Assembly: GCA_031269245.1 (NCBI GenBank)
Contig: JAISZL010000093.1
Coordinates: forward strand, 1-34,248
Origin: Synergistaceae bacterium
Lineage (GTDB): Bacteria > Synergistota > Synergistia > Synergistales > Synergistaceae
Direction of reading: 5' to 3'
Length of the DNA stretch: 34,248 nucleotides
Shown: positions 7,216-17,094 of the stretch, in pieces
Numbering within the stretch: the stretch's first letter is position 1
Layout of the letters: the number at the start of each line of letters is the position of its first letter
Made by a program: the position numbers and the translations under genes
Notes under the pieces: generated by a model
Database searches by the model: none
What the model was told of the DNA's origin: nothing
Seen by the model: only the letters and a program-made list of their open reading frames with translations

Positions 7216-7444
7216 AAATCCACCTCGCGATTGAATTTTACGCGCTCGAATTCTGGTACATTTTCTTCGCTGGCGTCAATGGCCGCGAAAAAATCATCAA
7301 TCGCCGCCAATCGGCGCGTTGTGGCATCATCGTGTTCCCGCTCGTCCAAAATAGTGATAAGAACTCGCCTCCGACCTGACAGGCCAGACATTTGGCCAAT
7401 AGGGGAAAACTCCCTTCTTCATAATAGCCTTCGTATGTCCGCAT
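7212..7444 (-). pseudogene. vapB: VapB-like antitoxin, frameshifted
   Basis: An ATG at 7444-7442, preceded by GAGG, opens MRTYEGYYEEGSF, the start of a common small antitoxin family. After codon 13 the frame drifts into a poor sequence. Shifting by one base at the TTTTCCCC run (7402-7409) restores PIGQMSGLSGRRRV, then ITILDEREHDDATTRRLAA, a glutamate-rich tail, and a stop that overlaps the vapC start by the usual ATGA. The total length is one base short of a 77-residue frame. One base was therefore lost in the homopolymer run, either in nature or in sequencing. The C-terminal half, which in VapB proteins binds the toxin, is intact in the shifted frame. Confidence 0.75.
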
Positions 7445-7572
7445 GGTGAAACCTCGCTTATTTACCCCAGATGTTCTTTTATACGAATTCGCGGTCAACA
7501 GGCTGTTTTTGATGCGGCTCTAGCGGCTGCCCAGACCCGCTTTAACACTTCACCCTTAATAGACCTTTGATT

Positions 7573-7761
7573 TTAAATTGATATGAACAGAGCTTTATAC
7601 GTGGCTTCCAATTTGTCAAGAGTACGGGGCAGTTCAAATCTTGATTTGTCGTTAAGGAACCGCCCCCTCTCCAAAAAATCATCCCGTTTTTCGGCGTCAA
7701 AGCGGCTGATTGGAATTGCGCATTCGGCGAGATCGGATAAAATTATCGTTAAATCAACACT
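7573..7761 (-). pseudogene. Unidentified gene remnant (C-terminal about 62 codons)
   Basis: A minus-strand frame ending at TAA 7575-7573 encodes about 62 residues of plausible protein, containing SVDLTIILSDLAECAIP, then SRFDAEKRDDFLERGRF and LPRTLDKLEATYKALFI. The composition (many D, E, K, R, L and AT-richer codons) differs from the neighbouring genes and from random frames. There is no start codon of its own; the frame runs backward into the lepA gene as a shadow. I do not recognise the family. The rest of 7445-7809 shows only the possible lepA promoter and leader. Confidence 0.3.
7716..7743 (+). promoter_or_regulatory. Possible lepA promoter
   Basis: TTGCGC (7716-7721) and TAAAAT (7738-7743, five of six -10 positions) lie 16 bases apart, about 60 bases before the lepA start. 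The -35 box is poor (three of six), so this is a candidate only. Confidence 0.25.
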
Positions 7762-7809
7762 TTTTAACTGGCTTTGGCTGGTTTTAACGAGCTTCAACGA
7801 GGTGAAGGC

Positions 7810-9625
<1,816 letters not shown>

Positions 9626-9633
<8 letters not shown>

Positions 9634-10744
9634 GGCGGCGAGCGTCTACCTGCACGTCCCGTTCTGCCTCTCCAAGTGCCCCTACTGCGCGTTCGCCAGC
9701 GCGGCGGCGTGTGAGGGCGACTGGGAAATTTATCTGCGCGCCGCCTCCTCGGAGATGGAGCGGCGCGCGCCGGAGGCGGGACCGCTCGAGACGCTCTACG
9801 CCGGAGGGGGGACCCCGTCCGTTCTGTCACCGGGCGCGTGGGGCGGGCTGATCGAATCGATCGAAAAATTTTTCGAGTTCTCCGACGCGCCGGAGGTGAC
9901 GATAGAGGCCAACCCCGGCTCGCTCACGAAGGAACACCTGACGCTGTGGCGCGGCTGGAGAGTAAACCGCGTGAGCCTGGGCGTTCAGAGCCTGGACGAC
10001 GGCGAGCTCGCGGCCTTGGGCAGGCTTCACAGCGCGAGCCAGGCCGCGGAGGCCGCCCTCATGTGCCTGTCCGCCGGGTTCTCCGTCTCGCTCGATCTGA
10101 TGTTCGGCCTGCCGGGCACTCCAGACGATCTGCGCGGCTGGGCCGGGACTCTGCGGCGCGCCGTCGCCCTCGGGCCCCATCACATATCCGTCTACCAGCT
10201 CTGCATCGAACCGGGCACGCCGTTCGGCGCCGCATACGCGGACGCGCCGCGCGCCTCCGACGGCTACGTACCGTACAGATACGCGCAGTGGCTCCTGCCG
10301 AGGCTCGGTTACGAGCAGTACGAGGTGGCGAGCTTCGCCCTGCCCGGGCACGAGAGCGCGCACAACCTCAACTACTGGTACGACGGCAGCTATATCGGCA
10401 TAGGCCCGTCGGCGTGGAGTTGCGTCGGAGGCGTCAGGTCCAAAAACGCCAGCCGCCTCCGCGACTACGCGGAGGCGCTAGCGCAAGGGCACGCGCCAAC
10501 GGACTATGCTGAGCGCATCGAGGGCGAGGCGGCGGCTCGCCAGGCGGCGGTACTGGCCCTGCGGACGAGGCGCGGGATAAACTGGAGGAGGTTCCGGGCC
10601 AGATACGGAGAGGCGTTCGCCGACGCGATCAGGAAGGACCTCGAAAACATCCCCGGCGACCTCGCGTCGACGGACGAGTTCAGCGCGTCCCTCTCGAAAA
10701 AAGGGCTCAGGCTGGGCAACGCCATCTGGGCCAATATAATTTAG
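9626..10744 (+). CDS. hemW: HemW-like radical SAM protein (heme chaperone)
   Basis: HemW is a radical SAM iron-sulfur protein related to coproporphyrinogen dehydrogenase HemN but acting as a heme chaperone. The 372-residue protein has the cluster motif C14-x3-C18-x2-C21 followed by AF, then [11 protein letters not shown] for SAM binding, [15 protein letters not shown] and [13 protein letters not shown]-terminal HemN-like domain follows ([26 protein letters not shown]). Length and motif order fit HemW rather than the longer HemN. The ATG overlaps the lepA stop (ATGAGTGA), with a G-rich site in the lepA tail. No heme biosynthesis genes are nearby; the lepA-hemW order is widely conserved. Confidence 0.92.
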
Positions 10745-10798
10745 GAGGGCTGATTTATCAAGAGCAATGATGTAAAATGCGCCAAGGAGGTGATAAAA

Positions 10799-11356
10799 TT
10801 GACTCAGGTTAAAGTAGCGCTCTTTATGATAGACGATTTCGAGGAGACGGAGGCGGTTTGCACGGTGGATATACTGCGCCGCGCGGGGGTCGAGGTGACC
10901 ACCGTCTCGTTGGGAAGCGGCAGGCGGCTCTTGGGGCGCAGCGGCATTTGCGTGGAGGCCGACGCCATGTTTGACGATATCGTGGGTAACGAGTACGATA
11001 TGCTGGTCATACCGGGCGGCACCGTCGCCTACACGGAGCACTCCGGTCTGGTGGACCTCGTCAGGCGTCAGAACGATCAGGGACTGAAGCTGGCCGCCAT
11101 CTGCGCGGCGCCCGCCGTCCTGGGCACGGCTGGCGTGCTCCGCGACCGGCGCGCGGTAATATACCCCGGCATGGAGAAGTGGCTCGACGGCGCCCTCCCG
11201 GGGAGCGGCATCGTCGAGACGGACGGAAACATCACCACCTCGAAGGGACCGGGCACCGCTGTGTACTTCGCCCTCAGCTTGGTGGAGCAGCTTATGGGCA
11301 AGGCCTCGGCCGACAAGGTGTCGGAGGGGTTTTTGGCGCAAAAATTGATAACATGA
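10799..11356 (+). CDS. DJ-1/PfpI family protein (YajL/ThiJ-like)
   Basis: The 185-residue protein has the DJ-1 layout: KVALFMIDDFEETEAV with the conserved glutamate (E15), DMLVIPGG (67-74) and AAICAAPAVLG with the nucleophile C102. Members are linked to protein or nucleotide deglycation, glyoxalase activity or oxidative-stress protection; which applies here cannot be read from sequence. The start is placed at TTG 10799-10801 because a full AAGGAGGTG at 10784-10792 lies six bases upstream. The GTG at 10790 would lie inside that ribosome-binding site. The gene follows hemW by 54 bases and may be part of the same transcript. Confidence 0.9.
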   Translation: MTQVKVALFMIDDFEETEAVCTVDILRRAGVEVTTVSLGSGRRLLGRSGICVEADAMFDDIVGNEYDMLVIPGGTVAYTEHSGLVDLVRRQNDQGLKLAAICAAPAVLGTAGVLRDRRAVIYPGMEKWLDGALPGSGIVETDGNITTSKGPGTAVYFALSLVEQLMGKASADKVSEGFLAQKLIT

Positions 11357-11399
11357 CTTTAAATATTTCGTTGGTCTGTCAGACCTGGAGGGGTTGGCA

Positions 11400-12041
11400 T
11401 TGAAAAACACGGCGCGCGGCATCCTAATCGCACTCTGTGCCGCGTTATGCCTGTCCTTCGCCGTGCGGTGCGCCTCCATGCTCGTCGCGGCGGACGAGGA
11501 CTGGTACACGTGGTACGAACAGCAAAACGCGCAGCAGGGTGGGGGAGCGCCTCCCGGCGGCGCGGACGGCGGAAACCCTCAGAGCCCGCCCCCCGCGCCG
11601 AATGATCCGTCGGTCGCGGAACCTGCCCCTCAACCCGACATGTCCGCGGAGAACCCCCCCGCCCCCGACCAGCCCGTCGAAACGGGCGGCGGCGAGCCGA
11701 CGTGGGATTACGCGGCCAACGAGACACCGCCCAACGCGCCCGCTCAACCGGCGGAGCAGGCGGGCGCGGACGCGACCAAAGCACCCAGTGACCCTCCGCC
11801 GCCGGAACAGCCGACGGGCGACCAGCCCGCATCCGGCGGAGCCTCGGCGGTCCTGCCGGACCAGATAGACTGGGGCGCGTCGTATGATCCGTACAAAACC
11901 CCGGAGGCCCCGCGGCCCGCGGCACCCGGCGGGACAGCACCGGCGGAACCGGCGGACGGAGGGGAATCCCCGGGACGGGACACTCAGACCGAGCCCGCCC
12001 CGGAGGAGGACGAGGGGTCGGCTAACGGGGACTCTATATAA
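11400..12041 (+). CDS. Exported proline-rich low-complexity protein
   Basis: The 213-residue product starts with MKNTARG and a hydrophobic segment (about residues 6-25, ILIALCAALCLSFAV) that could be a signal peptide or membrane anchor. A short aromatic patch (DEDWYTWYEQQ) follows, then about 160 residues rich in P, A, G, E and D with no recognisable domain, presumably disordered outside the membrane. The start is TTG 11400-11402, chosen for its spacing from GGAGGGG at 11387-11393; a TTG at 11394 is too close. I do not recognise a family. It lies 43 bases after the DJ-1 gene. Confidence 0.72.
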   Translation: MKNTARGILIALCAALCLSFAVRCASMLVAADEDWYTWYEQQNAQQGGGAPPGGADGGNPQSPPPAPNDPSVAEPAPQPDMSAENPPAPDQPVETGGGEPTWDYAANETPPNAPAQPAEQAGADATKAPSDPPPPEQPTGDQPASGGASAVLPDQIDWGASYDPYKTPEAPRPAAPGGTAPAEPADGGESPGRDTQTEPAPEEDEGSANGDSI

Positions 12042-12088
12042 CCTGAATTCCGCATTGAATTAGCGTATACAAGTTTTTGGAGGCGACG

Positions 12089-12217
12089 ATGAGCGGCGCT
12101 GTCGATATTGTCGATGAACCTAAAGGAGGTTCTTTTTTTAGCGTAAACTTCTTGCCTGTTTTTTACTTTCAAAGTTTATCGCCGCGAGAAAATTTAGGGC
12201 TGTGCGGTAGGCACTAA
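12089..12217 (+). CDS. Possible 42-residue small protein
   Basis: ATG 12089-12091 follows GGAGG (12079-12083) by five bases, a good site, and opens a frame starting MSGAVDIVDEPKGGSFF and ending in LGLCGRH before TAA 12215-12217. No family is recognised. The last 19 bases coincide with the direct repeat described separately. It may be a real small gene, the start of a broken one, or a leader frame. Confidence 0.28.
   Translation: MSGAVDIVDEPKGGSFFSVNFLPVFYFQSLSPRENLGLCGRH
12199..12217 (+). repeat. Imperfect 19-bp direct repeat, copy 1
   Basis: GCTGTGCGGTAGGCACTAA here matches 15106-15124 (GCTGTGCGGTAGACGCTAA) at 17 of 19 positions, in the same orientation. The two copies bracket the alkaline phosphatase and YibE/F genes, with copy 1 about 37 bases before the phosphatase start. 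Confidence 0.5.
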
Positions 12218-12253
12218 GCGACAAATTTATTCGATGTGCGGGAGGGACGGAAA

Positions 12254-13838
12254 GTGAATAAGATCGTGAGAAAATTGCGCGTCGTTTTATCTTTGCTGAT
12301 ACTTTTCGCATTGCCGGCGGGGGACGGGAGGGGCGGCGGAAAACCGGGTAAAGTATATTTTCGTGCTCATTGGGGACGGAACGTCAATTCCTCAGAGAAA
12401 CGCGGCGGAGCTTTACCTCGCGAGCCGAAACAGCCCCAAAGATCTGGAATTCGCAGTTTTGCGCGCCGAGGGTAAATTTCCTCGGGGCAACGGTGTCACC
12501 GACTTCAAACCCGCGATCCAGCGCATGTTGATGAGCACCTTCCCCGGTCAGGGGTTTTCAAGCACGTACTCCATCAACTCCCTGATCACGGATTCCTCGT
12601 CCTCCGGGACGGCCATCGCCACAGGGTACAAGACGCGGGACGGCGTCGTCGGAATGGACCCGACTGCGACGGGAAAGTACGTCTCCATGGCGAAAATGGC
12701 CAGAGACAAGGGAATATCGAAGGTCGGCATCGTTTCCACTGTCTCCATCGAACACGCGACGCCGGCGTCTTTCTACGCCTGCTCGCCTCACCGCGATTTA
12801 TACTACGAGATAGCCTTGCAAATTCCTGAAAGCCGTTTCAATTTCTTCGGCGGCGGCGGCTTCAGGCAGCCTCGGGGCGCCAAAAACGACCAGAAGGATA
12901 TCTTCGAGATACTGAAAGAGGCTGGGTACACGGTCTATAACACCCGTGAAGGGTTCGACAAGATAACATCCGGCGACGACAAAGTCCTCACCATCAACCC
13001 CGTGCTGGACGCCGACGCCGCCCTCCCCTACGCGATCGACCGAAAAGAAGGGGAGATCACGTTTGCGGAGTTCATCGCGAAGGGGATAGAGGTCCTCGAC
13101 AATCCCAACGGTTTCTTTTTGATGGCCGAATCCGGCAAGGTCGATTGGGCGTGTCACGCCAATGACGCTCTCGCTGCGGTCGAGGATGTCCTCACCCTTG
13201 ACGAGGCCGTGAAAGTCGCCTACGAGTTCTACGAAAAACACCCCGACGAAACGCTGATCGTCGTCACGGGCGACCACGAAACGGGCGGGATGACGATTGG
13301 GTTCGCGGGGACCGCTTACGACGCGTTTCCGACGAAACTCCAGGCTCAAAAAGGTTCCTATATCGCATTCAACACGGAGTTGGCCGCTTTCAAGAAGGCG
13401 AACCCAGACGCGAAGCTGCGGGACACGCTGCCCCTGGTGGAAAATTTTTTCGGGTTGAAGCGTTACGGCAAGGAGGAAATGGAAAATCTGGATGCGCGCG
13501 CCAAAGCGGGGGACGCCGAAGCCTACGAGCTTTTGGGCATGGCCCTCAAGGACTATGAGATAGCGGACCTGGAAGAGGCGTTCGCCATGACCATGAAAGA
13601 CGGCAGGGAGCGCCCGGTGACCGACGACTCTTATTATCTTTCCTACGGGACTTACGAACCCCTCACCGTGACGCTGACGCACATTTTGAACCACAAGGCC
13701 GGCATCGGCTGGACGACGTACTCGCACACGGGGCTGCCTACGCCCGTCTCCGTCATCGGGGTGGGACACGAGCAGTTCAACGGCTACTACGACAACACGG
13801 ACATCTTCAAAAAAGTCGTAGCGATCGGGCAGCTTTAG
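12254..13838 (+). pseudogene. phoA: Alkaline phosphatase (PhoA family), frameshifted near its N-terminus
   Basis: Alkaline phosphatases are exported zinc/magnesium enzymes that release phosphate from monoesters. GTG 12254, seven bases after GGGAGGG, opens MNKIVRKLRVVLSLLILFALPA, a signal peptide. In the G-rich stretch about 12315-12340 the frame must move forward one base, after which AENRVKYIFVLIGDGTS follows and the rest of the enzyme runs uninterrupted to TAG-free TAG-stop 13836-13838. Motifs: GDGTS (metal aspartate), ITDSSSSGTAIATGYKT with the probable nucleophile serine after the aspartate, VDWACHANDA, VTGDHETGG, and the late YSHTGLPTPVSVIG with DNTDIF. All look functional. If the shift is real, a truncated product could only start at 12363 (GTG) without a signal peptide. 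Confidence 0.85.
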
Positions 13839-13888
13839 AGCCACCGGCTCGGGTTCGATCAAATTTTTGCCGCGCTTTTGCCGCCGCT

Positions 13889-15034
13889 ATGAAGAAGCCG
13901 TTTCACTTTTTCTTTCACGGGGCGCGGAAGGAGGACATCGCGTTTTCGGGCATCGTCCTCCTTCTGTGCGTAGCGCTGTATTTTATTCCCACGGGATTCG
14001 AAGATCGCCTGCCCAAGGATACCGAGCAGGTCGAAGGGCGGATCGCCGCCGTCGACAACTCCCATATGGAACAGCACGGCTTGGTTCTTTCGGGTTCTCA
14101 GGGCGTCGAGGTCGAACTGCTGGAGGGTAAGTGGAAGGGGCGGATCATCCGCACCGGCAATCACTTTCTGGGGAAGATGGAACTCGACAGGGTCTTCGAG
14201 CCCGGCGACCACGCATTGATGAGCATCACGTCCAGCGGCGGCGTCATCACGTGGGGACACACCGCGGACCACTACCGCCTATGGATAGAATTCGTCCTTT
14301 TGATGATTTTTTCGCTTTTTTTGCTTTTCTACGGGGGATTTTTCGGATTTCAAGCGATACTTTCCTTTTTCTTCACAGGGCTGGTGCTGTGGAAACTGAC
14401 CATTCCCCACATGTTGAAGGGAGTGGACCCTGTTCTCCTGAGCTTCGTGATCGTCTGCGTTTTATCCGCGGCCATTCTATTTTTGGTCGCGGGGCTCAAC
14501 AGAAAGGGCGTAGTCGCTTTCATGGGCGCGGTGACTGGTTTGGGAGTGACCGCGCTCATGACTCTCTGTTTCACCCAGCCTTTCAAGATCAGCGGGGCGG
14601 TCCGTCCCTTCTCGGAGACCTTGCTGTATTCTGGATTCACCCACCTCAACATCACACGCATCTTCATCGCCGGTGTCGTCCTCTCCGCTTCGGGGGCCGT
14701 GATGGACCTCGCGATGGACATCTCGGCGGCCATGAGCGAGATCGTCCGGCACAATCCGCGAATCTCGCGCAAAGACCTGTTTTTTTCCGGCAACATCATC
14801 GGGCGGTCCGTCATCGGCACCATGACGACGACGCTTCTCCTCGCCTACAGCGGCGGATACCTTGCTATGCTGATGCTTTTCATGGGGCAGGGGATACCCG
14901 ACGCCAACATACTCAACATGAACTACGTGGCCGCGGAGATTCTGCACACTCTCGTCGGCAGCTTCGGTCTCGTTCTCGTCGCGCCCATCACGACCGTTAT
15001 GGGAACCCTGCTTTACATCCCCCGGCAGGGATAA
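13889..15034 (+). CDS. YibE/F family multi-spanning membrane protein
   Basis: The 381-residue protein has one N-terminal membrane segment (about 20-35), an extracytoplasmic beta-rich domain (about 40-125, EGRIAAVDNSHMEQ to HTADHYRL), then about seven membrane segments. The segments contain family signatures such as SASGAVMDLAMDISAAM-x-E and the late GSFGLVLVAPITTVMGTLLY. YibE/F proteins are widespread in Firmicutes and related bacteria; their function is not known, although a transport role is often supposed. The ATG has no clear ribosome-binding site. It lies 50 bases after the phosphatase, suggesting one transcript, and the two share a somewhat lower GC content than the mre-min genes. Confidence 0.85.
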   Translation: MKKPFHFFFHGARKEDIAFSGIVLLLCVALYFIPTGFEDRLPKDTEQVEGRIAAVDNSHMEQHGLVLSGSQGVEVELLEGKWKGRIIRTGNHFLGKMELDRVFEPGDHALMSITSSGGVITWGHTADHYRLWIEFVLLMIFSLFLLFYGGFFGFQAILSFFFTGLVLWKLTIPHMLKGVDPVLLSFVIVCVLSAAILFLVAGLNRKGVVAFMGAVTGLGVTALMTLCFTQPFKISGAVRPFSETLLYSGFTHLNITRIFIAGVVLSASGAVMDLAMDISAAMSEIVRHNPRISRKDLFFSGNIIGRSVIGTMTTTLLLAYSGGYLAMLMLFMGQGIPDANILNMNYVAAEILHTLVGSFGLVLVAPITTVMGTLLYIPRQG

Positions 15035-15105
15035 AACTGAATACCCGCCAGCTAAAAACGGCGCGCGCGGCAAAAGGCCCCGCACGTATTCCGCTTGAAG
15101 TGATA

Positions 15106-15124
15106 GCTGTGCGGTAGACGCTAA
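15106..15124 (+). repeat. Imperfect 19-bp direct repeat, copy 2
   Basis: This matches copy 1 (12199-12217) at 17 of 19 positions and lies 72 bases after the YibE/F stop and about 110 bases before mreB. The interval 15035-15234 otherwise holds a GC-rich hairpin (15177-15211) and no gene. Confidence 0.5.
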
Positions 15125-15176
15125 ATATATCACAGACATTGTTGAATTTGTGGTACTATTACGAAGTACGGGGCAG

Positions 15177-15211
15177 CAGCCGCGCCGGAGGACGGCGGCG
15201 CGGCGCGGCTG
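15177..15211 (+). other. GC-rich hairpin in the mreB leader
   Basis: CAGCCGCGCC (15177-15186) pairs perfectly with 15202-15211 across a 15-base loop, ending 23 bases before the mreB ATG. It is not followed by a T-run, so it is not a standard terminator. It could shape translation or stability of the long mre-min message. Confidence 0.4.
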
Positions 15212-15234
15212 AACAGGAAAGCGAGGCTATATGG

Positions 15235-16290
15235 ATGTTCAAGTTCTTATCCGGTCTTTTCAGCCGGGATATAGGTATAGATCTTGGCAGCGCCAACACG
15301 GTGGTCTACGTAAAGGGACGCGGAGTCACCATAGACGAGCCGTCAGTGCTCGCGATACGCAAGGTGGGAAACAAGGGAAAGAAGGATATCATAGCGTTCG
15401 GCAATCCAGCCAAGAAGATGATAGGGAAGACCCCCCAGGGCATCGATACGGTACGGCCGCTGTTGCACGGCGTCATAGCGGATTTCGACATGACCGAGAA
15501 GATGGTCGGCTACTACATGTCGTCGGCCAACCAGGGCAGACGCATGATGGCCCATCCACGCGTCGCGATATGCGTACCCGCCTGCGTCACCGAGGTGGAG
15601 AAACGGGCCGTGGTCGACGCCACGCTGGGCGCCGGGGCCAGGGAGGCATTCGTGGTCGAGGAGCCGCTGGCCGCCGCCCTCGGCACTGGCCTGCCGATCA
15701 ACGAGCCGCGCGGCAACATGGTGGTTGACATAGGCGGGGGGACGAGCGAGGTGGCGGTGCTCTCTCTGGGCGGCGTGGTCATCAGCAACTCGCTCCGCTC
15801 CGCCGGCGACGACATCGACAACGCCATAGTCTCCATGATGAGGCAGAACTACACCCTTTCGATAGGCGAGAGCACGGCGGAGGAGGTCAAGATCGCCATA
15901 GGCTCCGTGGTCCCGCTCGACTCCGAACTGGAGATGGAGGTCAAGGGCCGGGACCTGATGGACGGCCTGCCCAAGGTGGTCATGGTCACGTCGGGCGAGG
16001 TGCGCGACGCGATAGAGCCGATAATCTGCCGCATAGAGGACATGCTTCGCTACGCCATAGAACAGACTCCACCGGAACTGGTCAAGGACATAGTGGACCA
16101 GGGGCTGGTGCTCACCGGCGGCAGCTCCCAGCTCAGGGGACTCAGCGCGCGTTTCTCGGACGTGATAAACGTGCCGGTCCACATGGCGGAGTCCCCGCTG
16201 TACTCAGTGGCCTTGGGCCTAGGCAAACTGCTGGAGACGGTGGACCGCGGCGACAAGGTGGCCGTGACCGTCGACCACGCGGCGGTGTAA
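15235..16290 (+). CDS. mreB: Rod shape-determining protein MreB (actin homologue)
   Basis: MreB polymerises under the inner membrane and guides the elongation machinery. The 351-residue product begins with MFKFLSGLFSRDIGIDLG, where a short amphipathic lead precedes the phosphate-1 loop (DLGSANT). The phosphate-2 loop is VVDIGGGTSEVAVLSLGG and the adenosine motif is LTGGSSQLRGL. The ATG at 15235 is taken because GAGG lies eight bases upstream and similarity begins there; a longer frame from 15139 has no support. It heads the cluster and is followed by mreC after 27 bases. Confidence 0.97.
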   Translation: MFKFLSGLFSRDIGIDLGSANTVVYVKGRGVTIDEPSVLAIRKVGNKGKKDIIAFGNPAKKMIGKTPQGIDTVRPLLHGVIADFDMTEKMVGYYMSSANQGRRMMAHPRVAICVPACVTEVEKRAVVDATLGAGAREAFVVEEPLAAALGTGLPINEPRGNMVVDIGGGTSEVAVLSLGGVVISNSLRSAGDDIDNAIVSMMRQNYTLSIGESTAEEVKIAIGSVVPLDSELEMEVKGRDLMDGLPKVVMVTSGEVRDAIEPIICRIEDMLRYAIEQTPPELVKDIVDQGLVLTGGSSQLRGLSARFSDVINVPVHMAESPLYSVALGLGKLLETVDRGDKVAVTVDHAAV

Positions 16291-16317
16291 TCCGGGACAA
16301 AGAAAGGCACTCACCCG

Positions 16318-17094
16318 ATGGTGAGCAAACTTAACCCCGTTCTCGTGAGCTCCCTGCTCGCGATATTTTGCGGACTGATGCTGATGTGGTTCGCCCACAC
16401 GTTCCCCCCGCTCTCAAAGGTCGCGGCCGACGAGGTTGGCGTGTTGCTCTCGTATCCCGAGCGCCCGGCGTTTGAGTTGCGGGCGCTCGTCCAAGCCGCC
16501 GGGAGTTGGGTTAGGGAGCGCCGCGGGCTTCAGGAGCGCAACCGCCGGCTCGAGATGGAGAACCTCGATCTGCGCACCGCGTTGCAGCACGCCGGAGTGG
16601 CGCCCCCGGCGTCGACCTCTGAGCTGATCGGCGCGCGCGTCACGCTTCGCTACCCAGACGCGTGGTGGAAGGAGGTCCGAGTGAACAGGGGGGCCTCCCA
16701 CGGTGTAGCGGTCGGGGCGCCCGCCCTGTCGGACGGCTTCATGATAGGCAGGGTCGTCAGGGTCGGCTCGGACTATTCGTGGATCGAGCTGGTGACGTCT
16801 TCGACGTTTCTTCTGGCAGCCGTCGTCAACGACACGTGGGACTTGGGCGTCATCAACGGGGACGACATGGGCAACGTCTGGCTAATGTTCACGCCCCCGG
16901 ACAAGGAGTTCAGCCGGGGGATGCTGGTCTCGACCGCCCTGGTGGGGGACTATCTGCCTCCGGGCATTCCGGTGGGCATGATATGGGGGGAGGGTGAGCG
17001 GCGCGACGGCTTCCTGCCTCGCCGCATCGCCTCAGGAGCTCATCTGACTCAGCTCTACAACGTGCAGATACTCTCGTTGGGGGCGGGATATTGA
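16318..17094 (+). CDS. mreC: Rod shape-determining protein MreC
   Basis: MreC is a membrane-anchored periplasmic scaffold that activates PBP2-RodA. The 258-residue protein has one N-terminal membrane helix (about 9-27), a coiled-coil (about 60-92, RERRGLQERNRRLEMEN) and then the double beta-barrel domain, with the typical RYPDAWWKEVRVNRGASHGV and GFMIGRVVRVGSDYSWIELVT. Length is normal. AAAGG about a dozen bases upstream is a modest ribosome-binding site. Its stop overlaps the mreD start (TTGA). Confidence 0.92.
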   Translation: MVSKLNPVLVSSLLAIFCGLMLMWFAHTFPPLSKVAADEVGVLLSYPERPAFELRALVQAAGSWVRERRGLQERNRRLEMENLDLRTALQHAGVAPPASTSELIGARVTLRYPDAWWKEVRVNRGASHGVAVGAPALSDGFMIGRVVRVGSDYSWIELVTSSTFLLAAVVNDTWDLGVINGDDMGNVWLMFTPPDKEFSRGMLVSTALVGDYLPPGIPVGMIWGEGERRDGFLPRRIASGAHLTQLYNVQILSLGAGY

